Below the pieces are notes generated by a model, which ran no database searches, had not been told where the DNA came from, and worked only from the letters and a program-made list of their open reading frames with translations. Of a DNA stretch of 64,000 nt, positions 55,877 to 64,000 are shown piece after piece. The stretch covers positions 124,001-188,000 of the forward strand of contig NZ_FXUG01000014.1 of NCBI RefSeq assembly GCF_900182915.1, in the 5' to 3' direction. A program made the translations under genes and the position numbers. This DNA comes from Neorhodopirellula lusitana (lineage in GTDB: Bacteria; Planctomycetota; Planctomycetia; Pirellulales; Pirellulaceae). How positions within the stretch are numbered: the first letter of the stretch is position 1; each line of letters opens with the position of its first letter.

Positions 55877-57949
55877 CTATTCCGAACGCTCGCCAATCGA
55901 CTCCAGCAAACGCCCCACGTAATCGCCGCCTCGCGAAGGTGCGCCGGCGGGTTTCTTCGGAACGTCAGCAAGACTCTGGCCAGTTAGCAACCGCACTTGC
56001 CAGTCGTTCTGGTCGATGACGTTCAGGGCCGCGATCGCGATGTAGTACGCATCCTCAGGCAATTGAACCAATCGCATCAATTCCTTCGCCGCAGCAGTTT
56101 GTTGGTCGGCATTGCCAAACTGCAACAACGCTTCCGCACAAACTAAGCGAACGCTCGGCGACTCGGCTCCCAAATGATCCTGCAACTCAGCGATCGCCGC
56201 GTTCAAGACAGGCTCTTCCAAAACGCCAGCATGCGATTGCAACCCGAGGTGAATCCCGCGGCACCCCCAAAACTGAAGCCCGCTGTCTGGCTGCCCGCTG
56301 CCAGACTGCCCGTTAACAGCCTGCCCAGTAACAGCCTGCCCAGTAAGGGCCGACATCTTTGCCAATGCTGGCTTGTCAAACGCACGCCAACAGTCGCTCG
56401 CATTCCAGGCCGCGTCGACCAACTCATTCACAGGAAACGAATCCATCGCCGCCATCGTCCGCGGTGCTTGTTTCCCCGAACGACGATGCATTTCCGCTTC
56501 GGTCAGCACGCCGATATCGCGAGTGTCGATCATCCACTGCTTCAAAGCACCACTCAATTCCGAAAGTTTCTCACTGTGTTTGGGATCGGTGGCAAGGTTC
56601 ACCACTTCATCCGGATCACTCTGTAGATCGAACAACTCCTCTTCTGGCTTTGTCTGCCAAACCTTGGCCTGAATCTCGTTCAGCAAGCCCTCGTCGAACA
56701 TCTCCTTCCAAATCCGCGTGGTCGGAGTCTCAAACATGAAACTGATGTGTTTCAGGTACGGGCGATCGGGATAGAAATGACGCAGATAAACGTATCGTCC
56801 ATCCGTGCACGAACGCACCATGTCGAGCCGCTCATCCATCCGGCCCCGATAGCCGAACAAGTATTCCTTCGCTTCGCCATCCAACGGGCCACAAAACGGA
56901 GTCCCCTGCATATTCGCCGGCACTTCGGCACCCGCCAAACTAATCGCCGTCGGGCCCATATCGACAAAACTGACCAAACGTTCGCTCAACCCGCCAGGCA
57001 AATAATCGGAGGGCGCCAGGGATTTGAATGAATCGGGAACATGCAACAGGAACGGTACCTGCAAGCCTGAATTGAAAGGCCAACGCTTGCTGCGAGGCAT
57101 CCCGCTTCCGTGATCACCGTAGTAGAAAACGATGGTGGAGTCCGCCAGCCCATCGGCCTCCAATTGCCGTAGCGTCTTACCCGCCATCGCGTCCATTTCA
57201 GTCAACCGATCGTAGTACTGAGCCCAATCTCGCCGCACCTCCGGCACATCCGGTTGATAACTCGGAACGGGCGCTTTCGCTGGGTCGTGAACCAACGTGT
57301 GTGGTTTGTTGCGGATCTTACTCTCGTGACTGATCGTGTAGTTGAAAATCGCAAAGAAGGGTTGTTTGGAATCAGGGCGGTTACGCCAGTGAGCCTGCTT
57401 GCTCGAATCGTCCCAAACATCTTTGGTCTTCAAGCCCTCGAAGTTGTAGTCCGTCTTGCTATTGTTCGTGCAGTAATACCCGGCTTCGCGAAGCACGTTT
57501 GGGTATAGCTCCATTCCCGGCGGCAAAGTCACGGCACTACGCATGTTTTCGCCGCCAAGACTGGTGGCGTACATTCCGGAAATCAGCGTGGTGCGTGCCG
57601 GAGCGCACACCGGGGCATTGGACCAACACATGCGGTAACGAAGCGAACGCTCAGCCAAGGCATCCAGGTTAGGCGTGTCCGCGTACTCGTCGCCGTAGCA
57701 GCCCAATTGAGGTCCATTGTCCTCACTGGTCAGCCACAAAATGTTGGGCCGGACCGGCGAATCGGCGGCAAACGAGTGAAGTGGCAACAACGCAGCGCAG
57801 CAAGAGAACAGCATTATCCCGACTGCATACCATGGCAAACCGCTCACTGCGACGCCTACGAAACTCGACACACCCAAGTCACCCGAAGCTGGCCTTTCGG
57901 GGTGCGGCAGACAAGACTTACGAACTTCTAGCGATACAAAACGACTCAT
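55877..57949 (-). CDS. Exported sulfatase (arylsulfatase family) with C-terminal HEAT-like segment
   Basis: 690 residues. Hydrophobic N-terminal signal around residues 44-60 (IMLFSCCAALLPLHSFA). Sulfatase core: RPNILWLTSEDNGPQLGCYG, the formylglycine site C115-A-P-A-R (NAPVCAPART), YYGDHGSGMPRSK and the metal-binding acidic residues. The C-terminal part (from ~565) has a 15-bp-repeat-encoded linker (TGQAV TGQAV NGQSG SGQPD) and helical, HEAT-like repeats (LQDHLGAESPSVRLVCAEALLQFGNADQ). It removes sulfate from marine polysaccharides; the exact glycan is unknown. Maturation would need a formylglycine-generating enzyme, not seen here. Confidence 0.9.
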   Translation of the reverse strand: MSRFVSLEVRKSCLPHPERPASGDLGVSSFVGVAVSGLPWYAVGIMLFSCCAALLPLHSFAADSPVRPNILWLTSEDNGPQLGCYGDEYADTPNLDALAERSLRYRMCWSNAPVCAPARTTLISGMYATSLGGENMRSAVTLPPGMELYPNVLREAGYYCTNNSKTDYNFEGLKTKDVWDDSSKQAHWRNRPDSKQPFFAIFNYTISHESKIRNKPHTLVHDPAKAPVPSYQPDVPEVRRDWAQYYDRLTEMDAMAGKTLRQLEADGLADSTIVFYYGDHGSGMPRSKRWPFNSGLQVPFLLHVPDSFKSLAPSDYLPGGLSERLVSFVDMGPTAISLAGAEVPANMQGTPFCGPLDGEAKEYLFGYRGRMDERLDMVRSCTDGRYVYLRHFYPDRPYLKHISFMFETPTTRIWKEMFDEGLLNEIQAKVWQTKPEEELFDLQSDPDEVVNLATDPKHSEKLSELSGALKQWMIDTRDIGVLTEAEMHRRSGKQAPRTMAAMDSFPVNELVDAAWNASDCWRAFDKPALAKMSALTGQAVTGQAVNGQSGSGQPDSGLQFWGCRGIHLGLQSHAGVLEEPVLNAAIAELQDHLGAESPSVRLVCAEALLQFGNADQQTAAAKELMRLVQLPEDAYYIAIAALNVIDQNDWQVRLLTGQSLADVPKKPAGAPSRGGDYVGRLLESIGERSE
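56287..56346 (-). repeat. 15-bp repeat inside the sulfatase gene
   Basis: Four 15-bp units on the plus strand; the last two (CAGCCTGCCCAGTAA, 56317-56331 and 56332-56346) are identical, earlier ones are degenerate. They keep the reading frame and encode a five-residue repeat in the linker between the catalytic and helical domains, so copy number can change without frameshift. Confidence 0.85.
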
Positions 57950-58158
57950 GTGGCCTACTTCAAAGTGGGGAGTTCAGCAACCAAACGACGCACCATCATA
58001 GCAAGATGCGGCGTGGCGTTGCGTGTCAGCCAACACTTACTCGTAGGTAGCCCCGAGCGTTTGCGTACGACACCACCACGGCCAACTCGGCCCCTGCTGG
58101 CAAACGCAGGCAAGTGCCAAAACGACCACGTCACGGCGCGACGGATCAACGCGACCGT

Positions 58159-59490
58159 CTATTCGTGACGAAGTGCATCGATTGGATTCATACGTGCCGC
58201 TCGGATCGCGGGATACAGACCGCTCACCAGACCGACCGCGACAGCGATGATCACTGCCAATGGAATCGTTTCGTAAACAATCGCTGGCTGGGAATCCCGA
58301 ATCGCACTGGGCAGTGCTGCGAACTGATCCGGGAAGCTACTGGAAATCACATAGATTACGCCGCGGTACATCGGTGGGCCCAAGAAGCCGAGCAGGATCC
58401 CCAAAGCGGCACCGGCAAACGACAACAATGCCGTTTCGACCAAGAACTGCCGTACGATATCGCGACGTTTCGCACCCAAAGCACGACGAATCCCGATCTC
58501 GCGAGTCCGTTCGGTCACACTGGCAAGCATGATGTTCATGATCCCAATGCCACCCACCAACAGCGAAATGCAGGCAATCAAAACCCCGATCCCCAAGAAC
58601 ATCATCCGCAGGTTGCGAGCTTGTTCGAGCAATTCGAGCGGAACGACGACTGCGATATCGCCCGCGTCCGAATGCTTTTGATCCAACATGTCCTCGATCA
58701 GCTTCGCCGTCGCGCGCACCTGACTGACGCGTGCAACCCGCATCGTAATCTGATTCAGCTCCATCATTTCAACCTGGAACTGCCCCGCTCGTCGTGTCAC
58801 GATCGTATCGCCAATCCTGGCCTGCATCGTTTGGATCGGCACATAGACGTCTTTGGAATAGTCCTGCGAACTCAGCGAACCGCCGATCGCAGCCGATGCC
58901 ATTCGCGATTCCAACACACCGACGATGTAGTAGTAGTCGGTATGCTCAGGAATATAAATCTGCTTACCGAGCGGGTCTTCGTACGGAAAAAGGCTGTCCG
59001 CGATCCCGGATGCAATCACGCACACGTTCTTCAGCTGGATCGCGTCCGCGTCCGTCAAGAAGCGGCCGCCTCGATTCCGAATACGCAACTTGTTGACTTC
59101 GGAGTATCCCGGCGTCGAGCCGACCAAACGCCCAGAAATTAATTTGTCTTTGTGAGTGAATTGCCGTTTGATCTCACGGATCGGTACCGCTTCCTCGATC
59201 GTCGGCAACGTCGCAATGATCTGATCGAGTTCATTCCGCCGGACGCCGTACACCATCGCCGACGAGCCCGCCATTTTCTCTTCCGGCGGCTTGATGCTGC
59301 GCACGATAATCGTCGTCGCACCAAGTGATTCGATTTGTTTCTGAACTTGATCGCTCGCACCCTGGCTAATCGCGGTCAACACGATCACCGACCAAACACC
59401 GATCAGGATGCCAAGCATCGTCAGCCCGGTTCGCAACGGGTGCAGTGTCAGGCTTTTGATGCCTAGCGAAAGTGGTCTTAACCAGATCAT
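58159..59490 (-). CDS. MacB-like ABC exporter permease
   Basis: 443 residues. N-terminal membrane helix (LTMLGILIGVWSVIVLTAIS), a ~220-residue periplasmic MacB_PCD domain, and three C-terminal FtsX helices (MFLGIGVLIACISLLVGGIGIMNIM-type, IRRALGAKRRDI, AVGLVSGLYPAIRAARMNPIDALRHE). Works with the ATPase whose stop codon overlaps its ATG by four bases. MacB complexes move substrates across the outer membrane with a HlyD-type adaptor, here encoded upstream of the ATPase; a TolC-like channel is not in the window. Confidence 0.92.
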   Translation of the reverse strand: MIWLRPLSLGIKSLTLHPLRTGLTMLGILIGVWSVIVLTAISQGASDQVQKQIESLGATTIIVRSIKPPEEKMAGSSAMVYGVRRNELDQIIATLPTIEEAVPIREIKRQFTHKDKLISGRLVGSTPGYSEVNKLRIRNRGGRFLTDADAIQLKNVCVIASGIADSLFPYEDPLGKQIYIPEHTDYYYIVGVLESRMASAAIGGSLSSQDYSKDVYVPIQTMQARIGDTIVTRRAGQFQVEMMELNQITMRVARVSQVRATAKLIEDMLDQKHSDAGDIAVVVPLELLEQARNLRMMFLGIGVLIACISLLVGGIGIMNIMLASVTERTREIGIRRALGAKRRDIVRQFLVETALLSFAGAALGILLGFLGPPMYRGVIYVISSSFPDQFAALPSAIRDSQPAIVYETIPLAVIIAVAVGLVSGLYPAIRAARMNPIDALRHE

Positions 59491-60329
59491 TCGGCTAACC
59501 CCTGTTTCTCTTTCACCGCGATCGCGGCTTCATGTTGAAGCAATCTCGCCGCCGCTCGTTGTTCCTCACTAACCGATTCATCACTGTACAGCGAACCGTC
59601 TTTCAGCCGAACAATCCGGCGTGCCCGTTCGGCAACATCATCTTCGTGCGTCACCAAAATGATTGTGCGTCCTTCCCCATTCAACCGATCGAACAATTCG
59701 AGAATCTCGTCGGTGGTTACACTGTCCAGGTTCCCCGTCGGTTCGTCGGCAAGAATGAAGTACGGGTCGTTTACCAAACTACGGGCAATCGCCACTCGTT
59801 GCTGTTGCCCACCGGAAAGCTGGTTGGGCCGGTGACCGAGTCGGTCACCCAAGCCAACTTGTTCCGCCAACGCAACTGCGCGAGCATACTCTTTTGCGCC
59901 CAATCGCCCTTGGTAATACAGCGGAACTTGGATGTTTTCGACAACCGTTAACTGCTGGATCAGGTTGTAGGACTGAAACACAAACCCAACCCGACGGCTG
60001 CGAATTTCAGCCAACTCGTCGTCCGTCATTAACGAAATATTATCGTCGCCCAAGAAGAGACTTCCCGAGGTCGGCTGGTCGAGACAGCCCAACATGTTCA
60101 GCAGCGTACTTTTGCCGCTTCCCGATGGCCCCATGATTGCCACATAGTCGCCCTCCGGAACATCGAACGAGACACCACGCAGGGCGTGTACGGTCTCACT
60201 CTTCAGCACATAACTCTTGACCAATTTATCGATACGCGTCGCCATCTTCACAGGCAGCGCGTCCGACGTAGCACCAGACACACTGGGTCGAGAATCAGTC
60301 GCGGTCGGATGGGGACTGTCGTTTTTCAA
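59487..60329 (-). CDS. MacB/LolD-like ABC exporter ATPase
   Basis: 280 residues with TTG start at 60329; an ATG at 60245 (MATRIDKLVKS) may be the true start, since the first ~28 residues are Ser/Pro-rich. Walker A GPSGSGKSTL, Q-loop VGFVFQSYNLI, signature LSGGQQQR, Walker B FILADEPTGNLDS, H-loop VTHEDDVAERA. These are the features of MacB/LolD exporter ATPases rather than importers. Overlaps the permease gene by four bases. Confidence 0.93.
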   Translation of the reverse strand: MKNDSPHPTATDSRPSVSGATSDALPVKMATRIDKLVKSYVLKSETVHALRGVSFDVPEGDYVAIMGPSGSGKSTLLNMLGCLDQPTSGSLFLGDDNISLMTDDELAEIRSRRVGFVFQSYNLIQQLTVVENIQVPLYYQGRLGAKEYARAVALAEQVGLGDRLGHRPNQLSGGQQQRVAIARSLVNDPYFILADEPTGNLDSVTTDEILELFDRLNGEGRTIILVTHEDDVAERARRIVRLKDGSLYSDESVSEEQRAAARLLQHEAAIAVKEKQGLAE

Positions 60330-60658
60330 AACTAGGTGCGACGGTTAAAAGTGAATTGGAAAGTGAAACACAACAATCGCCGTTCAGGCGAATTCAGTTA
60401 GCTGGCTAATTGAAAAATATCGGGCGGCTATCTCCGCTTCGACTGGATGGCCAGAAACGCAACGCGTTTTAGGTCGGGCTGCACTCGAAACAACCAAAAT
60501 CGATTCGGCGGCGACGATAGTGAGTGACCGCCCCGAATCCTCAGGGTGAGTCAGCACGGTAGGTCGATAACGCAAACGATTGAGGCTTCTTAACACAGGG
60601 CGTCTTCACGCGTCACGACTCCACGTGTTCGTTGCCAGCGCATTGAATGTCAACGAGC
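60330..60658. other. Intergenic region between adaptor and ATPase genes
   Basis: 329 bases with no gene seen. Composition changes from AT-rich near the ATPase to GC-rich near 60520. No hairpin with T-tract is obvious, so the adaptor, ATPase and permease genes, all on the minus strand, may still be one transcript. Confidence 0.4.
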
Positions 60659-62323
60659 TCATTGCCCCAAAGTCCGCCCGGGACGCTTACCACCCTCGCC
60701 TCCGCGGCCAGCTCCGGCACTACGACCAGCTCCGGCACTACGACCAGCCCCAGGCCCACGGCCAGCGCCCGCACCGCGGCCGGCACCATCGCCGCGAACT
60801 TCATCCGGCTTTCCCTCTTTGCCCGCAGCCGGCTTGGCCACCATGTCAGAAAGCCGCTTCATTTCCGCGGACATCGTCAACATGTCGCTGTTGTCATTCG
60901 CGACAACCTCCGGAAGATCCATCAGCGTTAAATGTTGCCGCAGGTTCAAGATGGCAGACTCGCCAACTTCCAGCCCGTCCGTCACCGCAGCCATTGTTTC
61001 GTTGGTCGCGCTCAACTTCACTTCACGCGTTTCGAATTCCTGCGGTCCTTTTTGCACCAGTGAATAAACCTTGTCACCGTGCTCGTAAAGAGCCTGAATC
61101 GGCACCTGTTTCGCATCCGCAAGTTGTTGAACAAAGATCTCCGCCCCCGCCGTCATACCGGTTCGGATCACATCAGGCGGATCCAGAATTTCAATCGTGA
61201 CCGCGTACTCCTTGATCGATGAACTGAACCAGGAACTCGGCTCGGCGTAACGATTCACCTTCGACACGCGACCGGTCAGGACCATGTTAGGCAAGGCGTC
61301 GATGCGAATCTTCGTGGGCATGCCTTGTTTCATCAGCGTGATGCGAGACTCGTTCACCTTGCATCGAACTTGCATTTGAGTTGGATCGGGTAGCCGAATC
61401 AACGCTTGTCGCTCCCGAACCGTCGCACCGGCTTCGACAACAAACTCGGCGTTACCACCACGTGAACTGTATTTATTCGCGTGCACCACAACCCCAGCGG
61501 TCGGTGCGTGGATCACACACATCTCAATCTGCTCTTCGATCTCCCGAACCTCTTGCACCTCTTCGTACAGCTTGGCCTCCGCCGCACTCAGGTTCGCCTT
61601 CTGGGCGTCGATGTCGCTGTCAAACTGCACCAGCATTTTTCGCTTGGTCAGATTTTGCAGAACTTTCAACCGCCCCTGAGCCGCTTCCAACTGGTTCCGA
61701 GCATTCGCGAGGGCGAACTTATCCGCCTCCAGTTGCAGCGACTTCACCAACCCCTTGGCGACCAGCCGCTCGCTACTGCCCAATGCGAGTTGAGCCTTGC
61801 GAAGCTCTTGTTCAGCAATCGCGATCTCAGAAAGAATCGCTCGCTCTTCGGTTTTAAAAACGCCTTCAAGATACTCTTCACGAGCAATCTTGGCTTGCTC
61901 CACCAGCGCCTTCGCGGTCGCGTAAGTCGCCTCGGCCGTGATGACCTCGATTCGGTCCTCTTTCAGCTCGATCTCTAGATTCGATGAATCCAGCTCGATC
62001 AGTTTCTCGCCAGCGTCAACACGAGTTCCCTCATCGATCACCCAAAGGATGGCCGTTCCCGATCCACCGCGAGACTTAATTTGGCAAAATATCTCGGTAT
62101 TGCTGCTACTTTCGATCTCACCCTGTTCCAACACAGTGTGGTCGAAAGCCCCCTGGATCACGTCGCTGACAATCAAATCGTCTGGTGCCAGCTTGTCGCG
62201 TCCGTCTAGATATTTCTGGTAGCCAAACCAACCGCCGACGCAAATGAGTCCGGCGAAGAACAACAAAACGATAAGTGCACCACCCCGGCGACTGCGGGCT
62301 GGGCATCGATAGTTTGAAAACAT
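60659..62323 (-). CDS. HlyD-family efflux adaptor (MacA-like membrane fusion protein)
   Basis: About 554 residues from ATG 62323 (MFSNYRCPARSRRGG); an earlier ATG at 62416 would add 31 Arg/Pro-rich residues. One N-terminal membrane helix (ALIVLLFFAGLICVGGWFG), a lipoyl half-motif (NTEIFCQIKSRGGSGTAI), a long alpha-hairpin/coiled coil, CVIHAPTAGVVVHAN as second lipoyl half, then beta-barrel (GMPTKIRIDALPNMVLTG). The C-terminal ~40 residues are Gly/Ala/Arg-rich and encoded by an 18-bp repeat. It joins the inner-membrane MacB-like ABC pair to the outer membrane. Cargo unknown. Confidence 0.9.
   Translation of the reverse strand: MFSNYRCPARSRRGGALIVLLFFAGLICVGGWFGYQKYLDGRDKLAPDDLIVSDVIQGAFDHTVLEQGEIESSSNTEIFCQIKSRGGSGTAILWVIDEGTRVDAGEKLIELDSSNLEIELKEDRIEVITAEATYATAKALVEQAKIAREEYLEGVFKTEERAILSEIAIAEQELRKAQLALGSSERLVAKGLVKSLQLEADKFALANARNQLEAAQGRLKVLQNLTKRKMLVQFDSDIDAQKANLSAAEAKLYEEVQEVREIEEQIEMCVIHAPTAGVVVHANKYSSRGGNAEFVVEAGATVRERQALIRLPDPTQMQVRCKVNESRITLMKQGMPTKIRIDALPNMVLTGRVSKVNRYAEPSSWFSSSIKEYAVTIEILDPPDVIRTGMTAGAEIFVQQLADAKQVPIQALYEHGDKVYSLVQKGPQEFETREVKLSATNETMAAVTDGLEVGESAILNLRQHLTLMDLPEVVANDNSDMLTMSAEMKRLSDMVAKPAAGKEGKPDEVRGDGAGRGAGAGRGPGAGRSAGAGRSAGAGRGGEGGKRPGRTLGQ
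60708..60779 (-). repeat. 18-bp repeat encoding a Gly-Ala-Arg tail of the adaptor
   Basis: Plus-strand unit CCAGCTCCGGCACTACGA occurs twice exactly (60708-60725, 60726-60743) and twice in altered form (to 60779). In the protein it gives GAGRSA-type units near the C-terminus. Copies are in frame, so length variation is tolerated. Confidence 0.85.
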
Positions 62324-62454
62324 GACGGCAGGGAGGGATACGCGAAGGCGGGATGGGGGTCGTTTGATTGAACCCCACGGTCGGCGGGAGAGACCGGTGA
62401 ATTCACCGATTTCCATGCAAAATCATAACACGAACCGACCACAACGTATCTTAC

Positions 62455-63858
62455 CTACACGTCAAAATAGCGGTCTGCGTCAATTACGCAGTTTTTCTCC
62501 ACCTTGCCAGCCAATTCGCCTTCATCCAAAGCGAATTTAGCGTTGATTTCGACTGTAACGCCGTCGTTCACGGTCGCTCCGGCAGATTCCAACCAACTGC
62601 GATGAAGGTCGCTGATCGCCTTTTTCGACAATTCCGGCGTGTCCGTTTCCGCTCCGTCCGCATTTTTGATCGGCGCGAACGCTTTCGCTGGCTCCACCTC
62701 GACAACGATCGCCCGCTGAGCCGACGGCACTAAGTCGAAAATGAACTTCTCGAACTTGGTCGCATTCGGAGTTTCTGGCTTAACCGGGGTCCCGGTCGCA
62801 TCCAAATGCGGCACTTTCTTACTGGCACGGTGAAACGGCAACGACGAATCGCTGTTCTTTTCCCGAATCAAGAACGCGACCTCGAACAGGTGCACCGCGA
62901 TGCTGCCCGCCCACAACTTCAAGCCACCGTCGGGACTGGTCATCTCCGCCGCCGCATCCGGTAGATCGCTGTACTCGATCACCAATGTCTTGCCGTCGAC
63001 CTGAACCAGGTTACCGACCTTTTCCATCGGATAGCGTTTGCGAATCACCTGGCTGGTCAACTCGCTTTTCGCCAGCAAGTGGTGCCCAATGAACATCGGA
63101 TCGCAAAGCGCGACCAACGGGTTGTCGACCTGCCAATAGAATAAATGCTCGTTGCCATCCGCCTTCATCTTGTCCAAGCAACCGTTCCGGTCCAGCGCAC
63201 GCAAGGTGCCGCCATGACCATCCGGCGACAACGCCAAAGATCCCTTGCTGGCCAACAACAGCTTTCCGGTCTCCGCATCGACCGCGGGCATTGTGCCTTG
63301 CTGGAAGATGATTACCTGACTCGGATCAAGCCCCAAGTAATTGTTGGACTCAAAATATTTGCGAGTCGCCGCATCCGTCGCTTCGCTGGTCATCAGGTAC
63401 ATCGGCACCTGCACGCCATAGCGTTTTCCCGTCGCGATCAATCGATCGGCAAAGATCTGAAACAACGTCCGGTCACTCAACGGGCCCGCCGGGAACATGC
63501 CTTTCGGCTTGTCGAATCCCAACCGTGTTCCCTGACCACCAGCAACAACCAGGGTCGCAATCTTGCCAGCACGAAGTGCGGCCTCGCCAGCCTCACGGGC
63601 GTCGTCCAAAGACCAGTCCGCACCGCTGCCGTCAACCGCAACCGCAGGAGGCAACTCAGCACGGGCGGCCAAGTCAGCGAAATCGATCTCGTCGTCTTTT
63701 CCTTCGATCAAGTTGGCCAGTTCAGCCAAATCGACGTTCTCGATCTGGTCGGCGAACTGCTTCTGAGCCAACTCATCCAGCTCGTTCCAGTACTTCAGTA
63801 CGTGTTCCTGTCCGTATTGTTGAAGCGATTCCAAAAGCTGATCGTACGAGGCAGTCAT
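62455..63858 (-). CDS. UDP-sugar pyrophosphorylase (UDPGP type 1 family)
   Basis: 467 residues. Nucleotide loop VAGGQGTRLGFDKPKGMFPAG near residue 106, then LFQIFADRL and the conserved FFQQGTMPAVD-type segment (IIFQQGTMPAVD). Later FYWQVDNPLVALCDPMFIGHH. These are the features of the UAP1/AGX-type branch that makes UDP-GlcNAc or a UDP-hexose. Product sugar cannot be decided from sequence. Supplies activated sugars for envelope polysaccharides; it lies upstream of the exporter genes on the same strand with 131 bp spacing to the adaptor start. Confidence 0.9.
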   Translation of the reverse strand: MTASYDQLLESLQQYGQEHVLKYWNELDELAQKQFADQIENVDLAELANLIEGKDDEIDFADLAARAELPPAVAVDGSGADWSLDDAREAGEAALRAGKIATLVVAGGQGTRLGFDKPKGMFPAGPLSDRTLFQIFADRLIATGKRYGVQVPMYLMTSEATDAATRKYFESNNYLGLDPSQVIIFQQGTMPAVDAETGKLLLASKGSLALSPDGHGGTLRALDRNGCLDKMKADGNEHLFYWQVDNPLVALCDPMFIGHHLLAKSELTSQVIRKRYPMEKVGNLVQVDGKTLVIEYSDLPDAAAEMTSPDGGLKLWAGSIAVHLFEVAFLIREKNSDSSLPFHRASKKVPHLDATGTPVKPETPNATKFEKFIFDLVPSAQRAIVVEVEPAKAFAPIKNADGAETDTPELSKKAISDLHRSWLESAGATVNDGVTVEINAKFALDEGELAGKVEKNCVIDADRYFDV

Positions 63859-63948
63859 GGTTTCTCTAAAAGTAGATTGAGGGGATTTGAAATGCAGATC
63901 GGACGAAAACGTGTAACCTCAGCCCCGCCACTCCGCGGGCACTGAACA

Positions 63949-63981
63949 GTCGACTTCCTTCTAATGTCGACTTCCTTCTAA
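63949..63981. repeat. Tandem 17-bp repeat upstream of the UDP-sugar pyrophosphorylase gene
   Basis: GTCGACTTCCTTCTAA appears at 63949-63964 and again at 63966-63981, separated by one base. It is in the upstream region, ~90 bp before the ATG on the minus strand side. Could be a regulator site duplicated; no family is recognised. Confidence 0.75.
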
Positions 63982-64000
63982 CACCGGACCCGCCATCGGG

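Noticed and set aside
58114-59142. 342-codon plus-strand frame opposite the MacB-like permease
   Set aside because: Arg/His/Asp-rich shadow of the permease; no motif.

Overview
The window looks like chromosome of a marine-type planctomycete of the Pirellulaceae (Rhodopirellula-like). This is inferred from gene content and not from a marker gene. The signs are a LEPRVML-type N-terminal sequence on an exported giant protein with a DUF4347 domain, an ECF sigma factor paired with a transmembrane Ser/Thr kinase carrying TPR-like repeats, a CAPAR-type sulfatase, CheB-CheR fusion kinases, TadE/TadG-like proteins, many TTG/GTG starts and generally weak Shine-Dalgarno sites. I see no rRNA, tRNA, CRISPR array, insertion sequence or prophage. 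The window begins and ends mid-chromosome; the first gene is cut at its 5' end.

Layout. 1-5.1 kb: a light/redox island with a class II-like photolyase fused to a renalase-like FAD oxidoreductase, a small four-helix membrane protein in frame with a bacterial cryptochrome/(6-4)-photolyase-like protein, a small unknown protein, and an SDR that has lost its catalytic tyrosine. 5.1-9.5 kb: VF530 protein, RidA-family protein, and an 1102-residue exported haem-peroxidase protein. 9.7-25.4 kb: a nitrate assimilation block read on the minus strand. In order of transcription it holds an outer-membrane porin (own terminator), NrtA-B-C-D nitrate ABC transporter, a GAF-type protein, a DmsB-DmsC fusion, a molybdopterin nitrate reductase, a siroheme nitrite reductase, and a flavoprotein carrying an RnfB-like Fe-S site. 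25.9-29.2 kb: kinase plus ECF sigma factor. 29.5-39.8 kb: small conserved proteins, YjbQ, a tandem universal stress protein, a HAMP-like protein with three TadE/TadG proteins, a PIN-like protein, a Na/Pi symporter and malate dehydrogenase.

40-49.9 kb is a signalling island: two CheB-CheR-PAS histidine kinases (one hybrid with a receiver domain), an Rcp1-like response regulator, and, divergently, a protein that joins a full CsrA RNA-binding domain to a helical segment with a HisKA-like H-box and then a complete receiver domain. That CsrA-receiver fusion is the most unusual thing in the window: it would connect phosphorelay signalling directly to post-transcriptional control.

50-64 kb holds an alpha/beta hydrolase, two tandem GDP-mannose 4,6-dehydratases, xylose isomerase, a sulfatase, a MacB-like ABC exporter with its HlyD-type adaptor, and a UDP-sugar pyrophosphorylase. 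The content suits a polysaccharide-degrading, envelope-building heterotroph that assimilates nitrate.
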